Assembly: GCA_965228775.1 (NCBI GenBank)
Contig: OZ245840.1
Span: 4,340,001 to 4,404,000, forward strand
Origin: JANQMY01 sp965228775
Lineage (GTDB): Bacteria > Pseudomonadota > Alphaproteobacteria > JANQMY01
Direction of reading: 5' to 3'
DNA length: 64,000 bases
Positions 16,597 to 23,947 of this stretch are shown here, piece by piece (the stretch's first letter is position 1; the number at the start of each line of letters is the position of its first letter). The position numbers and the translations under genes are program-made. The notes under the pieces were generated by a model. That model was given only the letters and a program-made list of their open reading frames with translations. It was not told where the DNA came from and did no database searches.

Positions 16597-16860
16597 ATGG
16601 TCAACATCATCGAACTGCACGAAGCCCTTGAAGCCGTGTGCCCTATTAAGGGGGTGTCTGTCGGGCGCGTGGACGACAAAAGCACCTGGCGCATCAATTT
16701 TAGCGATGAGGCCACGGAGGCCCAGCAGGCGGCGGCCATGGCTGTCTGTGATGGCTTCACCTTCAGCGGAGCTGCACCGCCACAACAACGAAACGTGGAA
16801 CAGGAACTGGACGCCTTGAAAGCCCAGTTCGACGCACTCTCCAAGAGGGTGCCGGCATGA
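16597..16860 (+). CDS. Small XkdW-like phage protein
   Basis: This 87-aa protein has the pattern seen in short proteins next to phage fibres: an opening helix (ELHEALEAVCPIKGVSVG), DDKSTWRINFSDEATEAQQAAA and a C-terminal coiled coil (VEQELDALKAQFDALSKRV). It lies directly after the fibre gene and overlaps the endolysin start as ATGA. It may be a fibre-associated or assembly protein. The family comparison is a recollection of pattern only. Confidence 0.5.
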   Translation: MVNIIELHEALEAVCPIKGVSVGRVDDKSTWRINFSDEATEAQQAAAMAVCDGFTFSGAAPPQQRNVEQELDALKAQFDALSKRVPA

Positions 16861-17747
16861 GCGTTCAGTTTTCCCAGACCGTCATTGATCTGATCAAGGA
16901 TTGCGAAGAGTGGCGCGAGGAAGCCTACCAGTGTCCCAGCGGTGTCTGGACGATCGGTTGGGGGCACACGCGTAAAGCCCGGCCCGGCATGGTGATCACC
17001 GAGGCCGAAGGCGAGGCGCTCCTTCAAGATGATATGGAGGAGGCCCTGAGTGGGGTGCTCCGGTATCTGGAGCGTGAAGATCTCAACCAAAACCAATTGG
17101 ATGCGCTCACGTCGTTCGTGTTCAACATCGGTGCTGGTAATTTCCGAACGTCAACAGTGCTGAAGCAGATCAACGCCGACGCCGCCGCAGATCAGATCGA
17201 GTTCTGGTTCAAGGAGTGGAAAAAGGGACGGGATCGGAACAACAAGAAAGTGACAATGGCGGGGCTGGTCAAACGCCGCGCCCGCGAGGTGGCACTCTAC
17301 TTCACGCCGATGCCGGGAGAGACCACTGACACTGAACCGGAAATCATTGAAATCGTGAACCCCGAGGAAGAAGGCGAGGAGGCCGAGATGCCATCAGGGA
17401 AGCCGCCGTTTGAAGCATCCGAACGTCCGATCCCGGAGTTTTTAAGCGAGGAAAAATCCCAGTCCGATCTCTTGAACGAGTCGATGGAAAAAGTAACCGG
17501 CGTGGTCAGTGCCGCACCACCGCCGCGCCCTGCTCGGAAACCGAGATCCCCTTGGGTTCATACTGATGGGCAAAGCCTTGGCATTACGTCCACGGAATTC
17601 TGGATGAATGTCATGATGGTCTTTGTGATCGTCGCTGACCATGCGGGACTGTTCGTTCGTGAGCTGACCTTAGAAGACTATGGCGTTTTAGCGACACTCA
17701 CCGGTGTCTACACCTACGGCAGGAGCCAAGCGAAGAAAGGAAGATAG
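16857..17747 (+). CDS. Endolysin: GH24 lysozyme with C-terminal membrane segment
   Basis: The 296-aa enzyme cleaves peptidoglycan glycan strands. The N-terminal 150 residues are a T4/P22-type lysozyme: EEWREEAYQCPSGVWTIGWGHT gives the catalytic spacing Glu-8-Cys-5-Thr, with Cys in the place of the usual Asp, a variant known in GH24. NQNQLDALTSFVFNIGAGNF is the conserved second motif. Residues about 155-235 are an acidic/proline-rich linker. The C-terminal 60 residues include a hydrophobic span (FWMNVMMVFVIVADHAGLFV) and TLTGVYTYGRSQAKKGR. That end could anchor the enzyme in the inner membrane or act as a holin-like module. No separate classical holin is evident nearby. Confidence 0.85.
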   Translation: MSVQFSQTVIDLIKDCEEWREEAYQCPSGVWTIGWGHTRKARPGMVITEAEGEALLQDDMEEALSGVLRYLEREDLNQNQLDALTSFVFNIGAGNFRTSTVLKQINADAAADQIEFWFKEWKKGRDRNNKKVTMAGLVKRRAREVALYFTPMPGETTDTEPEIIEIVNPEEEGEEAEMPSGKPPFEASERPIPEFLSEEKSQSDLLNESMEKVTGVVSAAPPPRPARKPRSPWVHTDGQSLGITSTEFWMNVMMVFVIVADHAGLFVRELTLEDYGVLATLTGVYTYGRSQAKKGR

Positions 17748-17749
17748 CC

Positions 17750-18109
17750 ATGCCAAAAATGACAATGACGGCCGCCGTTCTGGCGGCTTTTTTATTGGCC
17801 GGATGTACCGGTTTCAATGAACGGATTCAGACCTTCACGGTGAAACTGAATCCCTTCCAGCAGGTCGACAGTGTGGTGTTCCTTTGCCGCGCCTATGAGA
17901 CCAATCTCGTGTTGTTCCGGATTGCGATCGAACAGCGAAAGCTCACCCGGGCACAGGTGATCGCGGGCGACGCGGCGGTCCAGGCGATCAGGCCGATTTG
18001 CACGGCCGATCGACGGCCCAGCAATCAGGAGCTTGTCCATCTGGTGGCGGATGTGGACATCCTCAAGGGGATCGTTCGAGCCGTCCGGGACAGTTTCGCA
18101 GAGCGTTAG
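17750..18109 (+). CDS. Phage-encoded lipoprotein
   Basis: The 119-aa precursor has a signal peptide ending in the lipobox LLAGC, with the modified Cys at residue 19. The mature part is helical (DSVVFLCRAYETNLVLFRIAIEQRKL, VADVDILKGIVRAVRD) and contains two further Cys. It starts two bases after the endolysin stop, so it is expressed with the lysis genes. It may act in outer-membrane disruption, although the nested pair downstream is a better spanin candidate. Confidence 0.65.
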   Translation: MPKMTMTAAVLAAFLLAGCTGFNERIQTFTVKLNPFQQVDSVVFLCRAYETNLVLFRIAIEQRKLTRAQVIAGDAAVQAIRPICTADRRPSNQELVHLVADVDILKGIVRAVRDSFAER

Positions 18110-18118
18110 GAGGGCGAT

Positions 18119-18373
18119 ATGTGGAAGATGGTTTGCTTGATGGCCCTGAAGGGGATCATCAGCCAGCGGAAGATGTTCGAAAAGAACATGCTCGCGGCCA
18201 CTCTGTATGGTGGCCTCAAATTCTATCATGACAGCATGGAAGAAATCGTCTCCGGCAAGAAAACCGAAGCCGAGATGGCCGCCTATTGGCAGAGCCTCGG
18301 GATCGATGTTCAGGCCGAATACGACCGGTACGAGGCGGCCCGTGACGAGTTCCTGGCCGAGGGCGATCCCTGA
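18119..18373 (+). CDS. Small phage protein in lysis cassette
   Basis: An 84-aa protein preceded by the strong site TAGGAGGGCGAT. It opens MWKMVCLMALKGIISQRKMFEKN and continues as a soluble helical, acidic protein (EIVSGKKTEAEMAAYWQSLG, RYEAARDEFLAEGDP). No signal peptide or clear membrane span. Its stop shares a base with the next ATG. Family not recognised; lysis-cassette membership is by position. Confidence 0.5.
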   Translation: MWKMVCLMALKGIISQRKMFEKNMLAATLYGGLKFYHDSMEEIVSGKKTEAEMAAYWQSLGIDVQAEYDRYEAARDEFLAEGDP

Positions 18374-18606
18374 TGTTCAAGTGGATCGTGAGCGTGCTTC
18401 TCTCATGGGCGTGGGAGAAACTCACCAGCGGCTGGCGCGCCCGCAAGGAAGCGGAAGAGGATTTGGAACATGAACAGCTTCAAGAAGATGTACGCCAGAT
18501 CGAGGCGGCCAGGGAGATTGAAAACACTGGTGATGGCTTGTCTGATGATGAGCTTGACGAGCGGCTGCGGGCTCTTCGTGAAGAAGGAAGCAAGGCCGAC
18601 GACTGA
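18373..18606 (+). CDS. Putative inner-membrane spanin (Rz-like)
   Basis: The 77-aa protein has an N-terminal hydrophobic segment (MFKWIVSVLLSWAWEKL) followed by a long charged coiled coil (KEAEEDLEHEQLQEDVRQIEAA). The end DGLSDDELDERLRALR recalls the C-terminus of Rz-type proteins. A lipoprotein gene (18470-18751) begins inside it in another frame, the lambda Rz/Rz1 arrangement. Rz-type proteins bind their lipoprotein partner across the periplasm and fuse inner and outer membranes at lysis. It is shorter than lambda Rz, so the pair might span a thin periplasm only when stretched; the call rests on architecture. Confidence 0.6.
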   Translation: MFKWIVSVLLSWAWEKLTSGWRARKEAEEDLEHEQLQEDVRQIEAAREIENTGDGLSDDELDERLRALREEGSKADD

Positions 18607-18751
18607 CCGGGCCGTCGCCTGTTCGGCCCTGCCGGATACACCACATGAATTCAGCGGTATCCCGGCCGCATGGAAAGAATTCGATTTCAACTATCGCTGC
18701 ATCAAGGCCGTGGCCTGTGAGCGTCGCATGCCCAAGGCGTGTGAGGAATAG
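18470..18751 (+). CDS. Putative outer-membrane spanin lipoprotein (Rz1-like)
   Basis: The 93-aa precursor starts within the Rz-like gene in a different frame and overlaps it for 137 bases. A basic N-region (KKMYARSRRPGRLKT) and hydrophobic core (LVMACLMMSLTSGC) end in a lipobox with Cys at residue 33. The mature protein of about 60 residues contains four more Cys and is modestly proline-containing (LPDTPHEFSGIPAAW). The nested arrangement with a membrane-anchored coiled-coil gene is the main evidence for an Rz1 role. Confidence 0.6.
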   Translation: MNSFKKMYARSRRPGRLKTLVMACLMMSLTSGCGLFVKKEARPTTDRAVACSALPDTPHEFSGIPAAWKEFDFNYRCIKAVACERRMPKACEE

Positions 18752-18762
18752 GAGCGGGGACC

Positions 18763-19089
18763 ATGAGCTTCGTCGACTATGTGAAAAGCCTGCCGCTGCC
18801 ACAGACCGCACAGCACATCATTATGACGGCCGTCATCGTGGGCGCCACATTGTTCGCGATATGGGCGTGGGCGGATGAGCTGACTGATGATGTCAAGGAA
18901 AACAGCGACAAAATCACTGAGCTCGAAAAGGTCGGCGAGGACGTCGATCAGCTCAAAGAGGATGTGCAGGCCATCAAGGCGGAGCAACAGATTATTTCTA
19001 CGAAGATAGATATGGAAGCCGAGCACAATGAAGAATTTCGGGAAGATATCAACAACAAGATCGACCTCATACTCCAGAAGATCGATTGA
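18763..19089 (+). CDS. Membrane-anchored coiled-coil protein of lysis cassette
   Basis: The 108-aa product has one strong transmembrane span (HIIMTAVIVGATLFAIWAWA) at residues about 18-37 and then an uninterrupted acidic coiled coil (DDVKENSDKITELEKVGEDV to the end). This is the topology of some phage holin-like or second i-spanin proteins. It is the last plus-strand gene of the late operon. No family certain. Its stop codon lies in the loop of a perfect inverted repeat that also covers the end of the convergent gene. Confidence 0.55.
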   Translation: MSFVDYVKSLPLPQTAQHIIMTAVIVGATLFAIWAWADELTDDVKENSDKITELEKVGEDVDQLKEDVQAIKAEQQIISTKIDMEAEHNEEFREDINNKIDLILQKID

Positions 19090-19099
19090 TCGATCTTCT
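19076..19099. terminator. Bidirectional hairpin between convergent genes
   Basis: AGAAGATCGAT at 19076-19086 is perfectly complementary to ATCGATCTTCT at 19089-19099. It overlaps the stop of the plus-strand gene and reaches into the last codons of the minus-strand gene. T-tracts are weak on both sides. It is the expected place for the end of late transcription. Confidence 0.45.
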
Positions 19100-19766
19100 A
19101 TCTGGCTATCTCTCGGTCAATCTGAAGGATTACCGCCTCGCAAAATTCGATCGACACTTTGATTTGTTTAACCAACAGATCAGCTTCTGCCAACGTGTGG
19201 GCGAACATATGTACCTTGGTTATTTCGTCGAGATCGAAGTCGTCCTCACTAGGGAAGTTCTCTTCGAGTTCCTTGGCGCCATCTGCCAGAAGATCTAAGT
19301 TCGAAGAATACAATACTAACGTGTCGACGGTCAGCGGCTCAGCCGACGCGCCAAGCAGTTCTAGCGTCTGTTCTGATTTCATCGATTGGCTCGGCATAAT
19401 ACAGCGTTGGGCAAGAAGCCGGGAAAGCGCTAAATTTTTGTCCTGCTTATCGGATTGGTTGTCGTTCCACATCTCCAAATTCACCTGCAACTTTTGAAGT
19501 CGAGAAACGACTTCATATCGCATCAGCTTCAAAACGCTCTTCAGTCTTCGTAGAGATTCGCGATCTCGCTTCTGACGTTCGTATTCAGCGTTTAGAGCCG
19601 CCGCAGCCAGTAGAGCTAGCAGTCCTATTAGGCTACCTACGACACCACCCAAATAGCCTTGCAGCTCATTCCTATTCCATTGAAAGATTGAGGGAATTGC
19701 CAAAGCAATCCACCCCACGATGATCGCGAGGATGAAAATCAGCGCGTATCGATCCTGCTTGTCCAA
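19098..19766 (-). CDS. Prophage accessory membrane protein (moron candidate)
   Basis: The 222-aa protein has two N-terminal membrane spans (YALIFILAIIVGWIALAIPSI and a Gly/Leu/Ala-rich LGGVVGSLIGLLALLAAAAL), followed by a 160-residue cytoplasmic helical domain rich in charged heptads (EYERQKRDRESLRRLKSVLK). No known domain recognised. It lies opposite to the late operon, just beyond lysis, a common location for lysogenic-conversion or superinfection-exclusion genes. Base composition is visibly more A+T-rich than the structural genes, which fits separate acquisition. Confidence 0.6.
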   Translation of the reverse strand: MDKQDRYALIFILAIIVGWIALAIPSIFQWNRNELQGYLGGVVGSLIGLLALLAAAALNAEYERQKRDRESLRRLKSVLKLMRYEVVSRLQKLQVNLEMWNDNQSDKQDKNLALSRLLAQRCIMPSQSMKSEQTLELLGASAEPLTVDTLVLYSSNLDLLADGAKELEENFPSEDDFDLDEITKVHMFAHTLAEADLLVKQIKVSIEFCEAVILQIDREIAR

Positions 19767-19773
19767 AGAATAG

Positions 19774-20151
19774 CTACTCCAGAGGCCCGCACCAATCGGC
19801 CTGCTTCCCCTCCCACTTGACGCCTAACCGTGCCGCGATCATCGCGGTCTTTACGTCCCCACCATTAATCGAAACGTCGGCCAATGTCCGGCCGTATCGA
19901 TCTTTCCCATACCTCTTAGTGATTGCGATCGACGTTGCCTCGTAGACCATGTCATCCAGCATGATTTTCGCGCGCGATGCGAGCATGTCTTCCGCCAGGC
20001 ATTCGGCGCCCCGTGTTTCCGGCGTATCCAGGTCCTTGATCCGGATCGTTTCGCCGTCGATCTTCAGCGTGTCCCCGTCTATGACGGTGGTTTCCGCCAA
20101 TGATGTGCCGGTCCACATGACCGCCGCCAAGAGTGCTATAGTCGCTCGCAT
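19774..20151 (-). CDS. Exported SNase-like nuclease homologue
   Basis: I start this at the ATG 20151, giving 125 aa with a signal peptide (MRATIALLAAVMWTGTSLAE); an upstream extension would bury it. The mature part follows the staphylococcal nuclease fold: TTVIDGDTLKIDGETIRIKD, DTPETRGAEC, RYGKDRYGRTLADVSI and ARLGVKWEG. IDGDT, D-TPE and the RYGRTLA arginine occupy the metal and catalytic positions of thermonucleases. Such proteins hydrolyse DNA or RNA in the periplasm or outside the cell. Its start codon overlaps that of the divergent gene at 20150. Confidence 0.75.
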   Translation of the reverse strand: MRATIALLAAVMWTGTSLAETTVIDGDTLKIDGETIRIKDLDTPETRGAECLAEDMLASRAKIMLDDMVYEATSIAITKRYGKDRYGRTLADVSINGGDVKTAMIAARLGVKWEGKQADWCGPLE

Positions 20152-20356
20152 GCCTACGCTCCGCGATTTTGAAGGGTATAGAGTAAACGTCCAGTGCTTG
20201 AACCAAGCATGTGCAAAGGTGCGGGACAATGTCGACCCTCACACGTTGCCCCAGGATGAGCCGATCGGATCGATCGAACTGCGTCTATCGTGCACCGATT
20301 GCGGCCACACAGGCGCCAAGATCTTCTTCAACAATCACCCGAAAAACAAACGCTAG
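20150..20356 (+). CDS. Small zinc-ribbon-like protein
   Basis: A 68-aa protein, MPTLRDFEGYRVNVQCLNQA, with Cys pairs CLNQAC and CTDCG separated by about 26 residues, consistent with one zinc ribbon. It is encoded head-to-head with the nuclease-like gene, the two ATG codons sharing bases within one CATG. Its end overlaps the stop of a minus-strand microprotein by three bases. No family name assigned. Confidence 0.55.
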   Translation: MPTLRDFEGYRVNVQCLNQACAKVRDNVDPHTLPQDEPIGSIELRLSCTDCGHTGAKIFFNNHPKNKR

Positions 20357-20490
20357 TCGGCATCGCATTCACAGGCGCACTCTGCCGGCCGCTGCGCATC
20401 CTGAATGCCTTCTTCGCCAAGGATCACGAGAAAGGCCATTAGGGAAAAGAGCGCCGCAGCGATTGACGTTTGGATTATCAAGCGGGACAT
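20353..20490 (-). CDS. 45-residue membrane microprotein
   Basis: Reading on the minus strand, ATG 20490-20488 overlaps the stop of the upstream gene as TAATG and is preceded by GGAGGGGAAG. The product is MSRLIIQTSIAAALFSLMAF followed by LVILGEEGIQDAQRPAECAC and ECDAD. One hydrophobic span (residues 4-24) is followed by an acidic tail with three Cys in a CACEC cluster. It is the last gene of the minus-strand operon. Short length lowers certainty, but coupling and ribosome-binding site are good. Confidence 0.5.
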   Translation of the reverse strand: MSRLIIQTSIAAALFSLMAFLVILGEEGIQDAQRPAECACECDAD

Positions 20491-20726
20491 TACTTCCCCT
20501 CCGCGGCCTTGTGTCTCTCAATCTCTGCGATCGCGACGCTGGCCATCTTTCGAAAGGTGTCGCGATTCATTTCCCAATCCATCTTCAGATCAAGGTGAAG
20601 CGTATCGCCATCTCCCAGCGGCGTGACGATTTCCCCCATCATCTCAAGTGTGGTCGCTTCCGCGATGTGGGGCGGGTGTTCTGAGTTCCAAAGGGCAAAG
20701 GCCACCTTCTCGACAATATCGCTCAT
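20490..20726 (-). CDS. Prophage hypothetical protein
   Basis: The 78-aa product (MSDIVEKVAFALWNSEHPPH) is soluble and mixed alpha/beta, ending in a helix MASVAIAEIERHKAAEGK. It resembles short phage early proteins with a SDIVERVARALW-like opening, but no function is known to me. ATGA coupling to the upstream gene at 20723 and TAATG coupling to the microprotein downstream place it in one operon. Confidence 0.55.
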   Translation of the reverse strand: MSDIVEKVAFALWNSEHPPHIAEATTLEMMGEIVTPLGDGDTLHLDLKMDWEMNRDTFRKMASVAIAEIERHKAAEGK

Positions 20727-21112
20727 GATGGGCGTCTCGCTGCTTTCCGTTGTGCGTCCTTGGCTTTGATCAGTGCGATCAGCATGGCGGTGCTTGCGTT
20801 CCGAATCTCCACTTTGACCTCAGGTGTTTCTTGACCGAGACCGTCAGCCAAAAAAGTGAGCGAGACACCATATTGGTAGCGGTGGAAGGCCCAATGGCAC
20901 TTTGGGAAGATCTCGTATGCAAGCCGTTTGCACGCATCGAAATCGCGGAGTAGATCCGGTTGGGCATACCAGCGCGCGCCCGGCACCTTTTCCCGTATTC
21001 GCCACCCTCGTTTGTGTTCGGCCGCCTCATAGTTCGGCACGAGGTGCTCATAGATCCTGGCCTCTAAGCCAGCTTTCTGGCGGCCGTTGCGGAGTTCGTT
21101 CAGCAGACCCAT
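20723..21112 (-). CDS. Prophage hypothetical protein
   Basis: A 129-aa protein with tryptophan/tyrosine-rich core (RGWRIREKVPGARWYAQPDLL, IFPKCHWAFHRYQYGVSLTF) and a basic C-terminus (KAKDAQRKAARRPS). No signal or membrane segment. It overlaps the downstream gene by four bases and begins two bases after the upstream stop. Function unknown. Confidence 0.5.
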   Translation of the reverse strand: MGLLNELRNGRQKAGLEARIYEHLVPNYEAAEHKRGWRIREKVPGARWYAQPDLLRDFDACKRLAYEIFPKCHWAFHRYQYGVSLTFLADGLGQETPEVKVEIRNASTAMLIALIKAKDAQRKAARRPS

Positions 21113-21114
21113 GA

Positions 21115-21705
21115 TCAGATTCTCCCTGAAGTGTTATCGTCAGCGATGGCTTGTTCGTATCGCCTTTGATCGGCTTTACGGCGCGAAACGGCGTCTGGGG
21201 CCGTCGGCGAAGTCCCGTTAAGTTCGTGTGCCCGGCGGGTGTTCTTGTATCCGCTGCGGCGCATCCACCAACGCTTGTGTCGCCAGATCACCCTTCCGCC
21301 GAATAGCTCCCAGAACATGCCGTCAAAGTGGAGAACTTGGTTAGACCGGAACAGTGTCTCCAACTCATCCCAAATCTCGAAGCAATTGCCGCCCTTAGAC
21401 CAACCCAGCTCGTGCCGATCAGAGAGGCGCCAAGGCTTTCCGTACTGCCGAACGCGATAGGGTTTGCAGTAGAAAATGACCGTGTTGATGTAACAGCAAT
21501 ATGGCTGGGTCAGATTGGGGCCGGGGGACTTCGTTGGCAGCGGCTCCCAAACGTCGATCGATTGTGGATGTTCGCGACGGGCGCGACATGTCGCCAGCTG
21601 CTCGGGCGTCACGTCCATGCCATAATCGATCTGCCCATCCGGTACGCCAGCCTTCGCGAGCCAACGGCATCGCGCCTCATACTTTTCCGAACGCTCGGTT
21701 CTCAT
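21115..21705 (-). CDS. Prophage hypothetical protein, aromatic-rich
   Basis: The 196-aa protein begins MRTERSEKYEARCRWLAKAG and is unusually rich in Trp, Tyr, Arg and Cys (QPYCCYINTVIFYCKPYRV, GMFWELFGGRVIWRHKRWWM). The C-terminal 40 residues are basic and polar and likely disordered. It may bind nucleic acid, but no motif proves this. It overlaps the upstream zinc-ribbon gene by ATGA. Confidence 0.5.
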   Translation of the reverse strand: MRTERSEKYEARCRWLAKAGVPDGQIDYGMDVTPEQLATCRARREHPQSIDVWEPLPTKSPGPNLTQPYCCYINTVIFYCKPYRVRQYGKPWRLSDRHELGWSKGGNCFEIWDELETLFRSNQVLHFDGMFWELFGGRVIWRHKRWWMRRSGYKNTRRAHELNGTSPTAPDAVSRRKADQRRYEQAIADDNTSGRI

Positions 21706-21926
21706 GATCGGTCCCCCACTGCTTGTTGAAGTGCGTTGCCGAGAACTTCGGAGAGTGCTTTCTCAGTCTTAGTCAAAGGCGGCGGTGGCCCGTCGAACCG
21801 CGGCTCGGTGCAAGTCTCGCCACACCAATGGCATTCCCAGAACGTGTTGCCTAAGAAATCAATGAACCGTTCGACGTCATTGCCGTCGCAATGAGGGCAG
21901 ATCCGATCTGTCATCCCGCCACCCAC
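21702..21926 (-). CDS. Small prophage zinc-ribbon protein
   Basis: A 74-aa protein with CPHCDGND and ECHWCGETC forming a four-Cys zinc ribbon (residues about 10-40), followed by a proline stretch and a helix TEKALSEVLGNALQQAVG. The start may be at Met5 (MTDRICPHC). It is the first gene of the five-gene minus-strand operon reading away from the attachment site; upstream sequence to the tRNA fragment holds its promoter. Confidence 0.55.
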   Translation of the reverse strand: MGGGMTDRICPHCDGNDVERFIDFLGNTFWECHWCGETCTEPRFDGPPPPLTKTEKALSEVLGNALQQAVGDRS

Positions 21927-22161
21927 GAATTACGTTTTGTTGGCATAAACAAATCGATTGGCGATGCCTGATGCTCCAGCATAGAAAACGAATATTTTTT
22001 GGAGTTTTTGCAAGGCGCCGTGTCTGAAGCGAGCGCGCTTCCGTTTTCCGGCCTTCGGGCAGGCGAAGAAAATGAAGTGAGCGCAGCACATTTGCGGCAG
22101 CGGGATTTCTCCGGCTGCGGAGTGTGTGTGATTTCAAGGGGATAGGGATTTAGAGCGGGCG

Positions 22162-22200
<39 letters not shown>

Positions 22201-22336
22201 CTGATCCGCCGGGCGGCGCAAAGGAAGCGCTTGCTATACCTCAGGTGACGCGGCAGGGGAAGCCATGATCTGACGTCGATCGGCAATCCTCATATTCTAT
22301 AGTGTGCGGAAGTTTGAAGCGCGTTAACATGTCGCC

Positions 22337-22543
22337 ATGAGCAAGAACAAGAATGACGCCTCTGTGTCGGGGCCAAGCGGCGGCGTTTCGCGCGAAGATA
22401 GGCTGTCAGCCGCTTTGCGAGAGAACCTGAAGCGCCGAAAGGCGCAAACCCGGCAGCGCCAGGAAGAAGCCGGCCCAAGCCACCCGGACGGCGAAAAAAA
22501 TGGCGGAACCGCCCCAGAAATGGACAAAAATTCGCACGATTGA
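22337..22543 (+). CDS. Conserved small basic protein upstream of murA
   Basis: The 68-aa product is highly charged, with a predicted helix SREDRLSAALRENLKRRKAQTRQRQEE between disordered ends. Comparable short proteins with a RENLKRRKAQ core are often annotated just before murA in Alphaproteobacteria, from memory. No function is known. It stands alone between the tRNA remnant and murA. Confidence 0.6.
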   Translation: MSKNKNDASVSGPSGGVSREDRLSAALRENLKRRKAQTRQRQEEAGPSHPDGEKNGGTAPEMDKNSHD

Positions 22544-22653
22544 AGCCTTTTCTTCGCCCTAATTAGATGAAAATAAAGGGCTTTCGCCGTTTTCTGGCAC
22601 TTCACCCCACAGTCCCCCTTTTCCGGGCGATCACATCAGGTTAGGTAGAGTTT

Positions 22654-23931
22654 ATGGACAGTATCTCGATACGTGGCGGCGCACGCCTCAACGGACAAAT
22701 TCCCATTAGCGGCGCCAAGAATGCCGCCCTGCCTCTGATGGCATTGTCATTGCTGACGCCCAAACCGCTCTTCATCGAAAATCTGCCTTCCCTGGCAGAC
22801 ACCCGTTTTATGGGAGAGCTTCTGGCCACCCTTGGCGTTGAGGTGGCATATGGCGTTAACGGCGGAGGCCCGGGCTCTGTTCGCATGCAGGCCCCCGAAT
22901 TGGTATCGACTTTTGCGTCTTACGACCTTGTCCGGAAAATGCGGGCGTCGTTCTATGTGCTGGGCCCGCTTTTGGCGCGGGCGGGGGAGGCGAAAGTATC
23001 GCTGCCGGGGGGCTGTGCCATCGGCACCCGGCCGGTGGATTTACATCTTATGGCTCTTGAGAAGCTCGGCGCTGCTATCGAACTGGAAGATGGGTACGTG
23101 TTGGCATCGGCTCCGTCCGGTGGCCTGAAAGGCGCTGAAATTGAGTTTCCATTTGTGACTGTGGGGGCCACGGTCACCGCGATGATGACCGCGGCGCTGG
23201 CGGACGGTCACACGGTTTTAAAGAATGCAGCCCGTGAACCGGAAGTGACCGATGTGGCCATGTGTCTTACTGCCATGGGCGCGAAGATTTCCGGCATCGG
23301 ATCTGATGAGCTTGAAATCAAAGGAGTGGCCCACCTTAACGGTGCTACCCATCGTGTACTGCCTGACCGCATAGAATCCGGCACGTATGCCATGGCGGTT
23401 GCCATCGCTGGGGGCGAAGTGGATTTGGTGGGCGCCCGTGCCGACCTCATCAGTAGCGTCATCGACGTGCTTACCGAAGCCGGTGTGGAAATTGCTGAAA
23501 CGAATGAAGGGCTGAAGGTTGCCCGAAACGGTCATCGGGCCAAAGCGGCCGATGTGACCACCGAGCCATTCCCCGGATTTCCCACCGATCTTCAAGCACA
23601 ATTTATGGCATTTATGGCCACGGCAGAGGGTGAATCCACGATCAAAGAAACTATATTTGAAAATCGATTCATGCATGTGCCAGAACTCAGCCGTCTGGGT
23701 GCCGACATTTCCGTGGATGGCCAGTCGGCCGTTGTCAAAGGTGTGAACCAGTTGAAGGGCGCACCGGTGATGGCCACGGACCTCAGGGCATCTGTCAGCC
23801 TGGTGCTGGCAGGGCTTGCAGCGGAAGGTGAAACAGTGGTCAACCGCGTCTATCACTTGGATCGCGGGTTTGAACGAATTGAAGAAAAGCTTGGGGCATG
23901 CGGTGCCGATATCCGGCGTATCTCCAGTTGA
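22654..23931 (+). CDS. murA: UDP-N-acetylglucosamine 1-carboxyvinyltransferase
   Basis: MurA transfers enolpyruvate from PEP to UDP-GlcNAc, the first committed step of peptidoglycan synthesis, in the cytoplasm. The 425-aa length is standard. GAKNAALPLMA near residue 20 supplies the conserved Lys-Asn, and LPGGCAIGTRPVDLH holds the catalytic Cys at residue 121, the fosfomycin target. FPTDLQAQFMA and MATDLRASVSLVLAG are further signature segments. It begins the conserved host block; the next gene follows after 16 bases. Confidence 0.98.
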   Translation: MDSISIRGGARLNGQIPISGAKNAALPLMALSLLTPKPLFIENLPSLADTRFMGELLATLGVEVAYGVNGGGPGSVRMQAPELVSTFASYDLVRKMRASFYVLGPLLARAGEAKVSLPGGCAIGTRPVDLHLMALEKLGAAIELEDGYVLASAPSGGLKGAEIEFPFVTVGATVTAMMTAALADGHTVLKNAAREPEVTDVAMCLTAMGAKISGIGSDELEIKGVAHLNGATHRVLPDRIESGTYAMAVAIAGGEVDLVGARADLISSVIDVLTEAGVEIAETNEGLKVARNGHRAKAADVTTEPFPGFPTDLQAQFMAFMATAEGESTIKETIFENRFMHVPELSRLGADISVDGQSAVVKGVNQLKGAPVMATDLRASVSLVLAGLAAEGETVVNRVYHLDRGFERIEEKLGACGADIRRISS

Positions 23932-23947
23932 AGACTAAAGGGCGAGA

